From NCBI RefSeq assembly GCF_030253575.1, contig NC_080562.1, positions 32,691,852 to 32,755,851 of the forward strand: a stretch of 64,000 nt of DNA, in the 5' to 3' direction. This document shows, in pieces, positions 11,897-26,110 of this stretch. Within the stretch, counting starts at the first letter, position 1. Every line of letters begins with the position of its first letter. The notes under the pieces were generated by a model that saw nothing but the letters and a program-made list of their open reading frames with translations, searched no databases and was not told where the DNA came from. This DNA is from Rhododendron vialii. Its lineage: Eukaryota; Streptophyta; Magnoliopsida; Ericales; Ericaceae. A program made the position numbers and the translations under genes.

Positions 11897-12604
11897 ACAA
11901 TTCCACCTGCTCAATAACAATCGGTTGCTTATTTTTTCAATCCCCAATTAACCCACAACCACTTTTAAATGAGAGAAAATTATTCACGGAAGAGCCGTGA
12001 ATAAGTTGTTCACAGAAAATGCGTAATCTCACTCGTTTGTTTCGGCAATTAACGGTTAAGATATGTTTTTAATCTTTGACCAGTAATAAATACTCTTACC
12101 GTTAATAGTTTGCATGCCTTCGTCGAAAACACTTTTTGATGATCAAAATTGATCTCCGTAAACTTTATTTACGAACCTCCGTAAATAAAGATTTTTCCAT
12201 TTTTAATATGTATCCTCTCAATCGCTGTCCAACTGTCCAACACTTGCACCCTACACACATAATTCATGCTTATTACTGTCATAGGCAAGTCCAAGCAACA
12301 ATATTATTGGTATAAACTTTTACATTATAATAGAACAACGATTATTCACTCAAACAGCTCTCGAAACCAACGTTTATTAGTGTATCAGAACTACTTTCAT
12401 ATCATTAATGATAAAAATAAAAAAAACAAAAAAAAACTTTCATATCACTCACTCACCAAGCAAAAAGCAAAAGAAAATTGTGAAGGATCTGCGTATAAAA
12501 GTGGAGCGCCAAAATAAGCATCCAAAACAAAACCTTGCAACGAAACATGCATGCACCACCTTGGATCGAAGGGAATGCGAAGAGGGTCTACAGCAGTAGC
12601 TATT
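11897..12604. other. Region downstream of the DUF247 gene
   Basis: No gene is recognised. It contains small palindromes (ATTCACGG..CCGTGAAT near 11985; TTTACG..CGTAAA near 12165) that may be MITE remnants. It also holds the presumed 3' UTR of the - strand DUF247 gene. Confidence 0.45.
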
Positions 12605-14071
12605 TCAATTTTTCAGGGGAATGAGGTAGGCAAGGATGGAAAACAGGGTTTGGGTGACGGTGAAGAAAGAGAGGAGGATGGTATTAAGGAAATCCCACCT
12701 CCCATGATTGTAGAAATAAACCAATTTCGCGCGAAGCGGGCGGAGGCCGGACTCACAGTATCTCTTCAACTGTCGATGTATATGCTCGAAGTGGTATCTC
12801 TCTGGCTCGATAAACTGGCTCCCGGCGAGGCTGTTAAACAAAGAGACTATATCCTTGGCGTCGGTGATCCGAGCTTGCAGGACACCGGATTGAACAAGCA
12901 CCTCAACGTCCTCGACGTCCCTGATGAGGCTATCCATGAACCAGATGTAGGACATTACAGCAAGTTCCTCCATGTCGTTCCTGTGATACGAAACTTCGTA
13001 AGCCAAGAAGTTCAGGAAGAGTGGAGCGGTTATTTCGTTGTACATGAGTTTTGGGATTTCAAGGACGCCATTCTTGAAGCGTATATCTTGCAGGTAAGCA
13101 TTATTACCGACCTTTGGCGTCCGGAAGTTGACTCCGTATGCTTTCAGCTCTGATGCAGTTCTTGTTTCAGTCAATAAGGATGACGACGACGACGATGATG
13201 ATGGCTTGTCGGGGCCCATGCTCACTACGGTTGTCATTGTTGAAGCACTATCTGGACGAGGAAGAGGGAATAACGCCATCTTCGCCAAGTGAAGCAGATG
13301 ATTGATTCTCTGCTCGGGTTTCGGAGTACAAAGGTTATGCTCTTTTAGTATGGTCATCCCAAGAAAACTAAGAGCATACTCGGATAAGCTAGAGGCCGCG
13401 TCTGGATTGAGCTGCTTGTATTTCTCAAAGATGGATTCCAGGATGAAGAACGGAATCTGGTTTTCAAGTTTAACAAAGTCTAGAAGGAGATCATATATCG
13501 ACCCATGAGAGCTCCCTAATGTGGGCGTAACTAGCGGAAGTTTTTTGTAGGTTAATTGAACAATTACCCGAAAAACAAAGCAGCCATCAAGTATCATAAT
13601 CTTCGAGAACTCGTAGTGTTTCATATCAGTTACCACTTTATCTGAATCGTAGCACGCCCGAGCCGTCAGTTCTAACTTCTCCAATTCATTGATAAGCGTT
13701 TTCATAACTCCCATACCTCCAATTTCACGCGTAACGTGGGAGAAGTTAAACATTTTACTTTGTACGCGATCCAGATCTGTAGCATGAGCATGAGCATGAG
13801 CATGAAAGGGGCCTATAGCCATTGTCCTTGGTTTGGAGTACTTTTCGTTGCCCTCGCGGAGAGTTCGGGGAAATCTATAGATTGCGATATCAGATGTCCT
13901 TGAATACAGCTTAGCTGCCAATTCATCAGCTTCTCGTATAAGCTGTTGTAGGTTGCCTTCGGGTTTCACCGAAGTAGTCTTTGCCATCTTTGAAGCCATC
14001 ATATACATGCATACGTAAATTAATATCAGATCAAGTGGATTTCTAACTATACAACTGAGGTTGGAATCCAT
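12605..14071 (-). CDS. DUF247 family protein with C-terminal membrane anchor
   Basis: One uninterrupted 488-codon frame. Family landmarks run in order: IYRFPRTLREGNEKYSKPRTMAIGPF (about residues 63-88, the usual DUF247 start IYRVP..IGPxH, shown here only to its key parts), FSKIMILDGCFVFRVI (about 155-170), the LLLDFVKLENQIPFFIL block (about 198-215), EIPKLMYNEITAPLFLNFLAYE, the FNSLAG region, and a terminal hydrophobic helix (LLSFFTVTQTLFSILAYLIP) before a short tail. DUF247 proteins are plant-specific, usually intronless and membrane-anchored; some are self-incompatibility factors in grasses, most are uncharacterised. A hexanucleotide repeat near 13784-13806 encodes His-Ala repeats where other members have a short His-rich loop. 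The first ATG lies only a few bases from a LINE-like tail (14074-14121); in-frame ATGs at 13999 and 13987 (MASKMAKTT) may be the real start. There is no sign of decay. Confidence 0.9.
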   Translation of the reverse strand: MDSNLSCIVRNPLDLILIYVCMYMMASKMAKTTSVKPEGNLQQLIREADELAAKLYSRTSDIAIYRFPRTLREGNEKYSKPRTMAIGPFHAHAHAHATDLDRVQSKMFNFSHVTREIGGMGVMKTLINELEKLELTARACYDSDKVVTDMKHYEFSKIMILDGCFVFRVIVQLTYKKLPLVTPTLGSSHGSIYDLLLDFVKLENQIPFFILESIFEKYKQLNPDAASSLSEYALSFLGMTILKEHNLCTPKPEQRINHLLHLAKMALFPLPRPDSASTMTTVVSMGPDKPSSSSSSSSLLTETRTASELKAYGVNFRTPKVGNNAYLQDIRFKNGVLEIPKLMYNEITAPLFLNFLAYEVSYHRNDMEELAVMSYIWFMDSLIRDVEDVEVLVQSGVLQARITDAKDIVSLFNSLAGSQFIEPERYHFEHIHRQLKRYCESGLRPLRAKLVYFYNHGRWDFLNTILLSFFTVTQTLFSILAYLIPLKN

Positions 14072-14073
14072 TT

Positions 14074-14121
14074 TTCCTCCCCTTAATAAAATGTTACTTT
14101 TATTGATTTAAAAAAAAAAAA
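14074..14121 (+). mobile_element. Short LINE-like 3' tail beside the DUF247 start
   Basis: A TCCCCTTAATAAAATGTTAC block followed by an oligo(A) repeats the end of the 2530-2757 fragment. It sits immediately upstream of the DUF247 reading frame, so it may have replaced part of the original leader. Confidence 0.5.
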
Positions 14122-15840
14122 ACCTTACAAGGGATATAATTAGCAAAAATTGATGATAGTCTATTACAAGTAACATACTATGAACAAATTAACTTTTCAT
14201 TATACGTTAAATTGCGTAAAAAGCACAAGAATATTGCCACCAACAGTGAATTATGAAATTATTTCTTACTTCATCAAGAAATTAAACTAGCAATTCATTC
14301 TTTTCCAAACTCGATTACTAATGTTTTGCAAACATTTTTGTACGACTTTGGCTTGTTGGCATTTTCCCCTTTACTTTTGTTTGTGGTCGCCCAAATTCTT
14401 TTATTGCTCTGATTCATCTTTACGAGAAATAAAAAAGTAAAATATCGTTACGAAAAATAAAAAAAAGACTTAATTTTCGGCTCACTATAGTTTTTCTGAA
14501 CTTTATTTTTTCTTAAAGGTTTGGTACATGTTTTCTTACGTCATTAGTTTCACTTTCAAGAGGAATGAAAAAAGGTCAATATTTTGTTCTAAGCTAAAGA
14601 AAAAGTCACTAAAAATAAGTACAATTGATTTACAATAAAAAAAAATATAAAGCTAGTCCAAACTCACGTAGTGATAGTTATGAACACATGTAATAAAATT
14701 TTGAGACTATGTTTAAATAGAAACTAAAATTTGAAACAATGCTCCTCTGATTGCCATGGCATGAAAGAAAAATGTTGCAATGCTCAGGCTCTGTTTGGTA
14801 AAGTTGCTAGTTTTTTTTTTTTTTGATTATGAAAAATAAGAAATGCATTTTCATTTATTTATTAAAAAATAAAGACAAAAAACATGTTTGGTGACCAAAA
14901 TAATTTTTACTTCTCTATTTTTTTTTTGGGTTTGCCGAATGTGTTTTCAAAACAAATAAAAACACAATTTTTGTATTTCTAGAATTTTCATAAACTAGTG
15001 GAATTGATTATGTATTTTGTAAACAGAAATAGTAACACATATATGTTTATAATGTCTGTTTCAAAAAATATCAGAAACAAAAATAAAAATTAAAGGGAAA
15101 AACCGAGCTAGCCTTTGCTTTTTAGTATGTATACGGTATTCTTCAATATACATAATACATCTCAGTTTTTTGAATATCCTGTATTTTGGGCCCTTAGATG
15201 TAAATCAATGCCCACCATTGATTTTTACTACTGTCAAGGGTTCGGATTGAATATACCCTAAGTAACACTCAAGATTCGAGTCCCATTTTTTTTTTTTGTT
15301 TTCATCAATCGACATGAGAGTTACATCATGTATGAGTCACAAAGTACAAACCTAGTAAACTATATTAATTGTGAGAGTCCATGAGATAATCAAGCTCAAT
15401 AATTTAATCAATACAAGAAATAACCCCATCATGGTGAATAAATAAAGAAAGAAAGAAAACGTTCATCTAAGGGTAGTAGAATAGCCACACGCATATGGAG
15501 TATTCGTACTCCTGATCTCTTAGTGAGATAAGAGTCCTGCAAATTGAGCTAGCCCCAGTAAAAAGTTGGTGAACACTACCACGACCTTATTGGTCCATTT
15601 TCACCAACAATACTCTTACAATCGTCCTACCCATGCTATATATGCATGGGAGTAAGAAAAAATTCTACTATGTTTAATGGGAAAAACACTACAATATTCA
15701 GCGTAGCAGGGTTCAAAACACTACAATGCATGCCCTATATTTGTGTGTATACGATATTCTTGAATTATCGGAGTATATATTATTAGCATTACATTTACAC
15801 AGAAATTAATAACATTTGCATATAAAGTCATAATAACACG
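14122..15840. other. AT-rich intergenic region
   Basis: No gene is recognised over 1.7 kb. Poly(T) runs (14812-14824, 15286-15297) and simple AT-rich sequence dominate. Upstream control of the DUF247 gene presumably lies in the first part, but no distinct TATA box can be assigned because the LINE-like tail intervenes. Confidence 0.5.
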
Positions 15841-15841
15841 G

Positions 15842-15960
15842 CAATTGGTGTAACGATTGTGTAGCTAAGCTGCACTTAGGTGAAGTGAGGTTGTGGGTTC
15901 CACTCTAATGGGGTAAAAGTTGACACCCTTGTTAATGGATTACGAAAATGTATTCGGAAA
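15842..15960 (+). mobile_element. Possible SINE fragment
   Basis: CGGCAATTGGTGTAACGATT is followed by TTGTGGGTTCCACTC, a box B-like match at SINE-like spacing. The 3' body is not recognised. Confidence 0.3.
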
Positions 15961-16611
15961 GTATAAACGTATCTATAAAGTATGACAAAAACAGTATCTT
16001 GAATTCATAACATTCGTATGTTATGGCGTTTTATCTTAACGCTTTGAACTTTTACGTGAATGTTTGCTGATAAAATTTTTTTATTTTTAATTTTGCATGT
16101 GATTCTATACAAATGATATGAACTTCAAGTGAATTCAAATCGGTACCTGTTTTTTTTTCGGAAATACGTATAAGAAGCATTTAATTATTCTTATACATAA
16201 GTACAAGTTGTACAATCAACCGTCGTTGGGCCAAGTGCCCCGTCTCAAATGGGTACATGTTGTACACACCCAAATATATGCGTTGTCGTATCAATTCGAA
16301 AAATGAAAGGGAAAATACCTCAAAGATTTTGTGTAAGTTTAACGGATGGTTTATTGTTGAGGAAGAATATTGAAGAGAGAAGGAATCAACTGCATACGTG
16401 AGTCATCTCAGCCTGCTTAAGTGCATCGAATGGGATAAATATTGAACTATTGTTTGTACTTTGGAGTGAGCTCTTGGAGACAATTTCCTTGTCAATATAT
16501 AGACGTGAAGAAACTGAAAGTAAAACATAGCTACTTGTCTCAACTCTCAAGCAAGGGAGTATGAAAAATTAAAAAAAGGTAGTGACAAAAAGTTGGAAGA
16601 AGGAAACTCTA
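15961..16611. other. Intergenic stretch
   Basis: Nothing is recognised beyond AT-rich sequence. Confidence 0.5.
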
Positions 16612-16800
16612 AGGCGTTCGGTTGGTGGCCTGTGAACTTAGGAGTTTGCTACATTTTAAGGTCTCAGTTTCAATTTTTATTGTCAACAATATTTCTTGGA
16701 ACCATCTCATTCTACAGGTAAACGTATGAACTGACCATGGAAGGGGCTGTAAGAATTAGTCCGAGGTGCGTGGAGGATTTTAAGGTTTTTTTAGACGGTA
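16612..16800 (+). mobile_element. Au-like SINE, degenerate
   Basis: It starts with GGCGTTCGGTTGGTGGC, has a decayed box B (GGTCTCAGTTTCAATTTT), then TTGTCAACAATATTTCTTGG and the 3' signature AATTAGTCCGAGGTGCGTGG. These segments occur in the same order in Au-type plant SINEs. Confidence 0.5.
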
Positions 16801-18308
16801 TCCGAAAATTAAAATTGTAATGTAATCTAAGGTGTGATTGTCCAATTGTTTGTTCGATGCTTTTCTTTTCTGGAGTTTTTATGCTCTTTATGCTTGATGC
16901 TCCTTTCTCGATGTACCATTTCGAGCTATATAAAAGAGTTTCGTTTGCTGGAAAAAAAAAGTAACTCGGAACATCCTCATTACAAAAAAAAGTTGGAAGA
17001 ACCGAATAAAGCGAAAAATATAATATCTATATGTGAAGGAAAGGCTCCAATTCTTAATGAGATCCACACGTAAAGGACTTCTTGTTGTCAAAGTGGTTAA
17101 AGGGTTCATGCGAATAATTACTACGTGAATGAAGCGACGTCACATGCATGAAGCCTTTTGTCGTCAACTATGAGCAGAGACGGAGCCAGAACTTTTGTGT
17201 AAGGCGGGCGAATATACACAATCGAACAAAAAATTTAATGATAAAAAAATTTCAATGTAAAAATAGGATTTTACCTCCCAGGCTCCCCTGCTGCATATAT
17301 ATTTTTATGTTATTTTACTTGTTGAATAAAACATAAAATAACTAAAAAGAGAAAGCCAAAACTTTCAGGTTTCTCTTTTGAATTTTTTTTAATCCTTATT
17401 GCTTCTTATTTAACTTAATAATAATTTTTTGTTCTTTATTCCTATCTTGTAAGCAAATAACGAAATTCTATTTATTTATAAAGTTAAAAAGAGTACCTTG
17501 GGTACAAGATATCCAAAATTACTGCACGTGAGCATTTCAAACTCATCTCTATTTTTTCAAAACAGAAAATGGATGTGACTTTTTGAGAGGAGATTTGATA
17601 TTTATCCCATTTTTTTTAATTTTTTAAGAGAATCTTGGAGTGACCCGTTGTCCTTTTTAAATATTTAGTCTCTAAAATGAAAGTGTAGTCTCTATATTTG
17701 CAAACCCAATAGTAAATTTGGAGACAAAGTAAATTTTGGCTGAAACTTTGAAATTTTTTGAAGGCGAGAGTAAAATTCCTTGGATTTATTTTTTAAAGAT
17801 TATTATGGTAGTGCAGTTTTTTAGAAAAAAGGACTCAAGAGAGTAAACATTCGATCTTGTCGTCCTAAATGAGATTCAACGTTAAAGCTGGCCTCATCAA
17901 TACACTTCTTACACTGAGCACTTGAAAAGTAGAAAGATTTGTGGCGCACTGACCAACCAACCTTCTATACTAGTAATAGGAGTAGTAGCTTCTCCGATTC
18001 CCACATCTCCAACTCGGGCCGTTCTAGACATTTCTTTGGCCCAAAGCAAAGTTCAAGGATGGAGCCCTTTACGTAATAGGGTTCTTTCCGGCTGGTACTA
18101 TGGGAGTAGATTTCTTCCCTCAAAATTTTAGCGCACAAATCAAATTAGTATGCATATCTTACTAGGTCCTGACCATATATTTTTTTCGAGAATACCCTTT
18201 CATCTATCTCTGTCCTCTCTCTCCTCATTTTTCCTCCCTTTTATTTTTTTTGAAAAATTTATATATTTACTTCTTTAAAAACACTGATAATTTTTAATTG
18301 TTAATTAG
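16801..18308. other. Repeat-rich intergenic region
   Basis: No gene is supported. GAGACGGAGCCAGAACTTTT near 17166 resembles the end of the hAT-like elements at 181 and 61765, suggesting another decayed copy. The remainder is AT-rich. Confidence 0.4.
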
Positions 18309-18395
18309 CAGTATTTTCATTCCCAAACCCTAATTTTAACAGTTAATTAAAAGTGTTTTTAGTCCCAAACCCTAATTTTAACTGTTAATTAGCAA
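18309..18395. repeat. Two-copy tandem repeat with AAACCCTAA motif
   Basis: Two adjacent units of about 42 bp each contain CCCAAACCCTAATTTTAAC followed by GTTAATTA. Later copies of TTAATTCACATGCTCAA at about 18399 and 18438 show a further short duplication. Confidence 0.6.
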
Positions 18396-18696
18396 TGTTA
18401 ATTCACATGCTCAATACACAAAAAATACAATTAACCGTTAATTCACATGCTCAAAACACAAAAACTCAGTGCTCCATATGCCAAAAACACAACTAACAAT
18501 ACAAAAAAACATACATATTACACCGACTCCTAGATCTACCAAAACAAAAAATAAACAGATCTAAATCGGTTCTTTGCCATCAAAACTCGAAATAAACCAT
18601 AACAAACTCATCGCGACGAATAAGAGATCCGGCGGAGGCAGCTGCTTTCACTGTCCATCAAACAGTCCGACAAGCGGCAGCGGACGAAGATGGTGT

Positions 18697-18715
18697 GGGG
18701 GGGGGGGGGGGGGGG
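18697..18715 (+). repeat. Run of 19 G in a G-rich tract
   Basis: Nineteen consecutive G are followed by GGGAGGG/GGGCGGGAGGG-type runs to about 18735 in a strongly G-skewed stretch (18570-18960). The Gly/Arg-rich open frames here reflect composition, not a gene. G-quadruplex formation on the + strand is possible. The run length may be affected by sequencing error. Confidence 0.85.
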
Positions 18716-19138
18716 AGGGAGGGCGGGAGGGAGGAGATTGGGCGAATGGTGGCGGGGCCGTTTTCACCGTTCGTCATTGGTGAGAATGAGATCTTGGCCG
18801 TCATTGGTGACAAGCGGCGAGAGAGATCCGGCGGCGGGGGAGAGAGGAGAATGGGGTAACGGGGGAAGAGGCGAGGATGGTGGTGCTGCCATTGTTGGTG
18901 CAAGTGGGAGGGGCAGGAGGGAAGGGCGGCGGTGACTGGGGGAGGGGGGAGCTTTGGGAAAAGGGGAGAAAAATATTTAGGTTAGGTTTTGGTATTTATA
19001 GAGATGAGGATCGGGGTAAATTTGTAAAATTACACCAACAGGATCTATATGGAAACACACAAAACGCATATAGAACTTGGTCGGCCATAAAACTAAAAAA
19101 TAGGACCGGCCTGTTATTATCTCATACGCAGTCAGTAC

Positions 19139-19342
19139 AAAAAAAATGAGCGATAGTGACAAAAAAGTTGTCACTGAGCTGTCACTAAAAATGCGTTGCT
19201 AAAAATTTATAGTGACAGTTTTTCACCTGTAGTGATAGCTATCTGTCGCTATAGGTGAAAAGCTGTCACTATAAATTTTTAGTAACACATTTTTAGTGAT
19301 AGCCCAGTGACAATTGTTTTGTCGCTATAGCTCATTTTTTTT
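19139..19342. mobile_element. Foldback element with ~95-bp arms
   Basis: The left arm (AAAAAAAATGAGCGATAGTGAC..) and right arm (..GTCGCTATAGCTCATTTTTTTT) are about 90% complementary and meet near 19235-19245. Each arm repeats TGTCACTA/TAGTGACA motifs several times, which resembles subterminal repeats of DNA transposons. It may be an independent MITE or one end of a larger element covering the G-rich stretch to its left. Confidence 0.7.
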
Positions 19343-19762
19343 GTTGCTTTTACAAGAAAAATAAACTGAAGATTAAAGTAAACTTCGAAAAACATGAGTT
19401 AGATAAAGTTTTCGAAAGTAGTACGTACTGATCATTACAAGAAAGCAAACGTATCACCTACATATCATTTTTCTTACATTTTTAGTGCCGGAAGTATTAA
19501 TTGCGCTTAGGTGTAATGGACTAATTTTTATACCTAGAATACTTTTCAATAAATTTTTGGGGGTCCAAAGCGCATGCCCTGCACGCTTTCCTTGAGTAAT
19601 GGCTATTTAAATTGACACGTCATCAGATATGATAATGATGATCGGTGAATTAACAGAATCCCAAATTTATCCAAAATTTCTTACGAATTTTGTTTTTTAA
19701 TTGAAAATGAATGCTCCAAACACAAGTCACACCATATGAACCAAAAGTTTAAGCCCAAGGTA

Positions 19763-19894
19763 CTAGTAGTAGCTCACAAGGTTTGTTATATGCCCAAGAT
19801 CATCCACGTAGACTTCCGATACGCGACCCTTCACAACTATATTTTCTGTCGGCAGCTCTAATCTAATTCCTTTGTCTGTGACCAACAATTCCTC
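19763..19894 (-). CDS. Putative 3'-terminal exon, unrecognised protein
   Basis: On the - strand, a TTGCAG splice acceptor is followed by 43 codons and a TAG stop. The peptide starts EELLVTDKGIRLELPTEN, continues IVVKGRVSEVYVDDLGHI and ends NLVSYY; it has a globular, soluble composition rather than random-frame composition. Upstream exons would lie above 19900, but none is convincing. It could be the last exon of a real gene or a gene fragment carried by a transposon. No function is assigned. Confidence 0.35.
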   Translation of the reverse strand, partial: EELLVTDKGIRLELPTENIVVKGRVSEVYVDDLGHITNLVSYY

Positions 19895-23442
<3,548 letters not shown>

Positions 23443-23569
23443 GTCCATATTGTCTTAAACATAATCTCCTGATTTTTTTTAAAAAAAATGCCAAATTGCT
23501 TGGAGGTGCCTAGGCGGGCTTGGTGGTAGGTCGCCACCCAACTAATGGCAAGCGCCATTTAAAATACTA

Positions 23570-23842
23570 CTCCCTCCGTCCCTTTTTTTTGTGTCCAGTA
23601 TTCTATTTTGGGCTGTTCCTTAATAAGTGTCCATTTTGTAAAGTTAGGGGGGTAAAAGTTGGTGTATTGTCTATTTTGTCCCTAAAAGTAGATTTTATTT
23701 TGAAAAGTTAGTGAGTAAAAGTGTAATGATGATGGGTAAGTAGAGAAAGTGGAGGAAAAAGTTGATGTGAAAGGTGTAATGATGATGTCTTTTTAATAAG
23801 TTGGAGTCACGAAGCAGGACATTTAAAAAGGGACGGAGAGAG
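23570..23842. mobile_element. Stowaway-like MITE
   Basis: It begins CTCCCTCCGTCCC and ends GGGACGGAGAGAG, flanked on both sides by TA, the Tc1/mariner target duplication. It is 273 bp with no coding content. Confidence 0.9.
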
Positions 23843-24539
23843 TAGATAGTATATTGTAAGTATTTTTTTGAACACCCTCCCGAGAAATTCTGGTGCCGGC
23901 TCTCTATCTCTCTCTCCACCACTCCTATTTTTACTATTTTTAAATACTATATTATCTACACACTAGGCCCAGGTTTTCAACTCTTCTTCAGCAGAGTTAA
24001 ATCAAACAAAAAAGAAAAAAAAAAGGATAACATAAATATGTCAATGTATTTAACGAAAAGGCATTTTTTTTGTTGTCTCGTTTATCAAACGAACACAATG
24101 CTAGCTTCCGATGCACAAGACAACGAAAAAAAGTCGAAGTTAATATTTTTCTATTGTCCCGTGTATTGAACTGTCACAATGTCAGCATCCAGTGCATGGG
24201 ACAATGAGAAAAATGTCAGCGTCAATATTTTCTATTGTCACGGAATTAGGAAAAACTCCCGGGAAGTGAATTGTGATGTAGAATATTCACGCTACTTATA
24301 TATGAACAGTACTCTGATCACAACTCTGGGACCATATGCAAACTGCTCAGGTGCTAATCTTCTACCTATTCGGTTCTTGCTAAGTTCTACCTAGCTATTA
24401 AAAACAAACACAAAATGTAAAGAAAAAAAATGCAATATTCCAACATACAAAGAGGATGGGATATACCCAACCTCAAGTTTTCGGTGTTCTATAACACACT
24501 CATTCATACATACTATCTAAGAACAACGATACATTTTCT

Positions 24540-24828
24540 CTACGCATTGAAAAAAGGGTAAATCTCGTAACGCACGTTACAACTCCCACCCACAACCCTC
24601 CCTCCTTTCCCATCACAATAGCTTGGAAGCTCACTAATAGCCCCATCAATATAATTCTTACAATCAACGCTAGAAAGATCTCTGGTACACTGAACTAACC
24701 CATAAAGCTTCTTTGATTCCTCTATCTCCATCTCTCTGGTAGCAAACATTTTTGAGCTAGCATAAACTTCTTCAGCCAACTTGCCCAATAACTCTTTCGT
24801 CTTTTCATTGAAGTCTTGAGGAGGACAT
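24540..24828 (-). pseudogene. DUF26 secreted-protein pseudogene (array copy A)
   Basis: The start (ATG at 24828, MSSSRL as in the intact copies) is joined directly to codon 152 of the gene family (FNEKTKELLGKL..). About 437 bp are missing compared with copies B-D, removing the signal peptide and the whole first DUF26 domain and shifting the frame; the ATG frame stops after seven codons. The remaining second domain keeps CTRDLSSVDC, but the third motif Cys is Tyr (DCKNY), a later conserved Cys is also Tyr (PSYCD) and one codon is lost. The left junction resembles copy C, and TTC is shared at the breakpoint. A LINE inserted at 24887 separates it from the family's TATA box. It cannot make a functional protein. 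Confidence 0.9.
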
Positions 24829-24886
24829 GGTGCATGTGGAAGAGTTCGATGATGTGAGAGATGGGTAATTAAATCCCTGGGCGTAT

Positions 24887-25167
24887 TTTTTTGGTAAACC
24901 AACGATGCATTAGAAGAAAAACATAATTAAGTGCTTACAAACCTCGGATATTTCATCCCATTCAAATCCGCATAGAAAACATTAGTAATACAACTAGGAA
25001 TAAACGGGTAGATATGTAAATCGATCTACCACCAATACCGGAGCATCATTTGCCAATGCATCTGTACAACGATTTGCTTCGCGATAGATATGCTTGATGG
25101 AAATGGCCTCAAAGCCTTGCATCAGACACCTGCAGTCAAGAATAACGTTACCAATAGGATGATTTGC
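24887..25167 (-). mobile_element. LINE 3' part: end of RNase H domain
   Basis: On the - strand the frame reads NNSANHPIGNVILDC, then IKHIYREANRCTDALAN, the conserved C-terminal part of plant LINE RNase H. A short oligo(T) at 24887-24893 is the element's poly(A) end. It is the continuation of 28177-28875, interrupted by the solo LTR. Confidence 0.75.
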
Positions 25168-25849
25168 TGAATTGTTGGTCCAAATAGCAACCCAAGAGAG
25201 GGGGTGAATTGGATATCTCAAATATAACGCGGAATTTTAAAAACTAATTGCAATCTATTCAACTACAATTCAAATTTCAATGATTTACTATTCTACTCAT
25301 GCAATATTGATATGCAAAACGGAAAGTAAAGAAAGTAGGGAAGAGAGAATCGAATGCAAGAATTTATAGTGGTTCGGCCCGCAACTTCACGGCCTAATCC
25401 ACTCCCCAAGTGTCCAATTTGGAATTTGCTACACTATCTCCAGTAGTTACAATCTTCTAGCTTCGCGGGTGCTAGACAACCATTACAACGAGCAATTATC
25501 CCCAATTACTCCGACTAATTTTGACTCCAGTGCTAATCACACATAACCTAAGTAGTTTTGATTCCGATGCTAGCTAGTAACACCTAACCCTCAAGTGATT
25601 TTCTCTCCAAAACCATTCACAAAAAGATAATTCTCTCAAGAATACGAACAAAGGTGTACAATCCCCTTTACAATTGATGCTCAAGAACAACACTCAAACT
25701 AGTGTAATAAGATGTTCAAGATAAGGCTTTAGAGATGATTAACATATGGAAAAATCTTCAATATACACCCCTTTAAGGTGTGTATCATATGCACTTATTT
25801 TGTGGTCCATATTGTGCCACCTCATAAAAAATTATATGCTGAACCGGTC

Positions 25850-26110
25850 ATTCATAACATTTTAGGTCTATTGTAACTTTTATACTAAAAATTCGTAACT
25901 TTTCATTCATAATATTTTTCTTATAAATCATAACTTTTTAGTGCATATCATAACTTTTACACTAATCAATCGTAACTTTATAGCAACAGATTAATAACAT
26001 TTTTGGAATCATAACATTTTTGTGTGTTTCATAACTTTTTTTAAAAAAAATCGTAACATTTTCAGTTCGTAACATTTTAGTCCATTTCATAACTTTTTAA
26101 TAACGTATAA
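25850..26110. repeat. Degenerate array of (A/C)GTAAC/CATAACTTTT units
   Basis: Within the TIR element, more than ten copies of TCATAACTTTT or TCGTAACATTTT recur at irregular 15-30 bp spacing. Farther right (26100-26610) a second motif, AATCGATTA/AATCAATTA, recurs in the same way. Confidence 0.7.

Noticed and set aside
12551-13153. 200-codon + strand frame opposite DUF247
   Set aside because: It lies entirely antisense to the clear DUF247 frame and has no domain of its own.
18309-18395. Interstitial telomere repeat (AAACCCTAA)
   Set aside because: Only two isolated copies, each in a longer 42-bp unit; not a telomeric array.
18574-18935. Gly/Arg-rich open frames
   Set aside because: All frames stay open because the tract is G-rich; there is no domain or splice context.
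24179-24394. 71-codon + strand frame downstream of copy A
   Set aside because: The same DNA at 48440-48640 is broken by stops; it is array 3' flank, not a gene.
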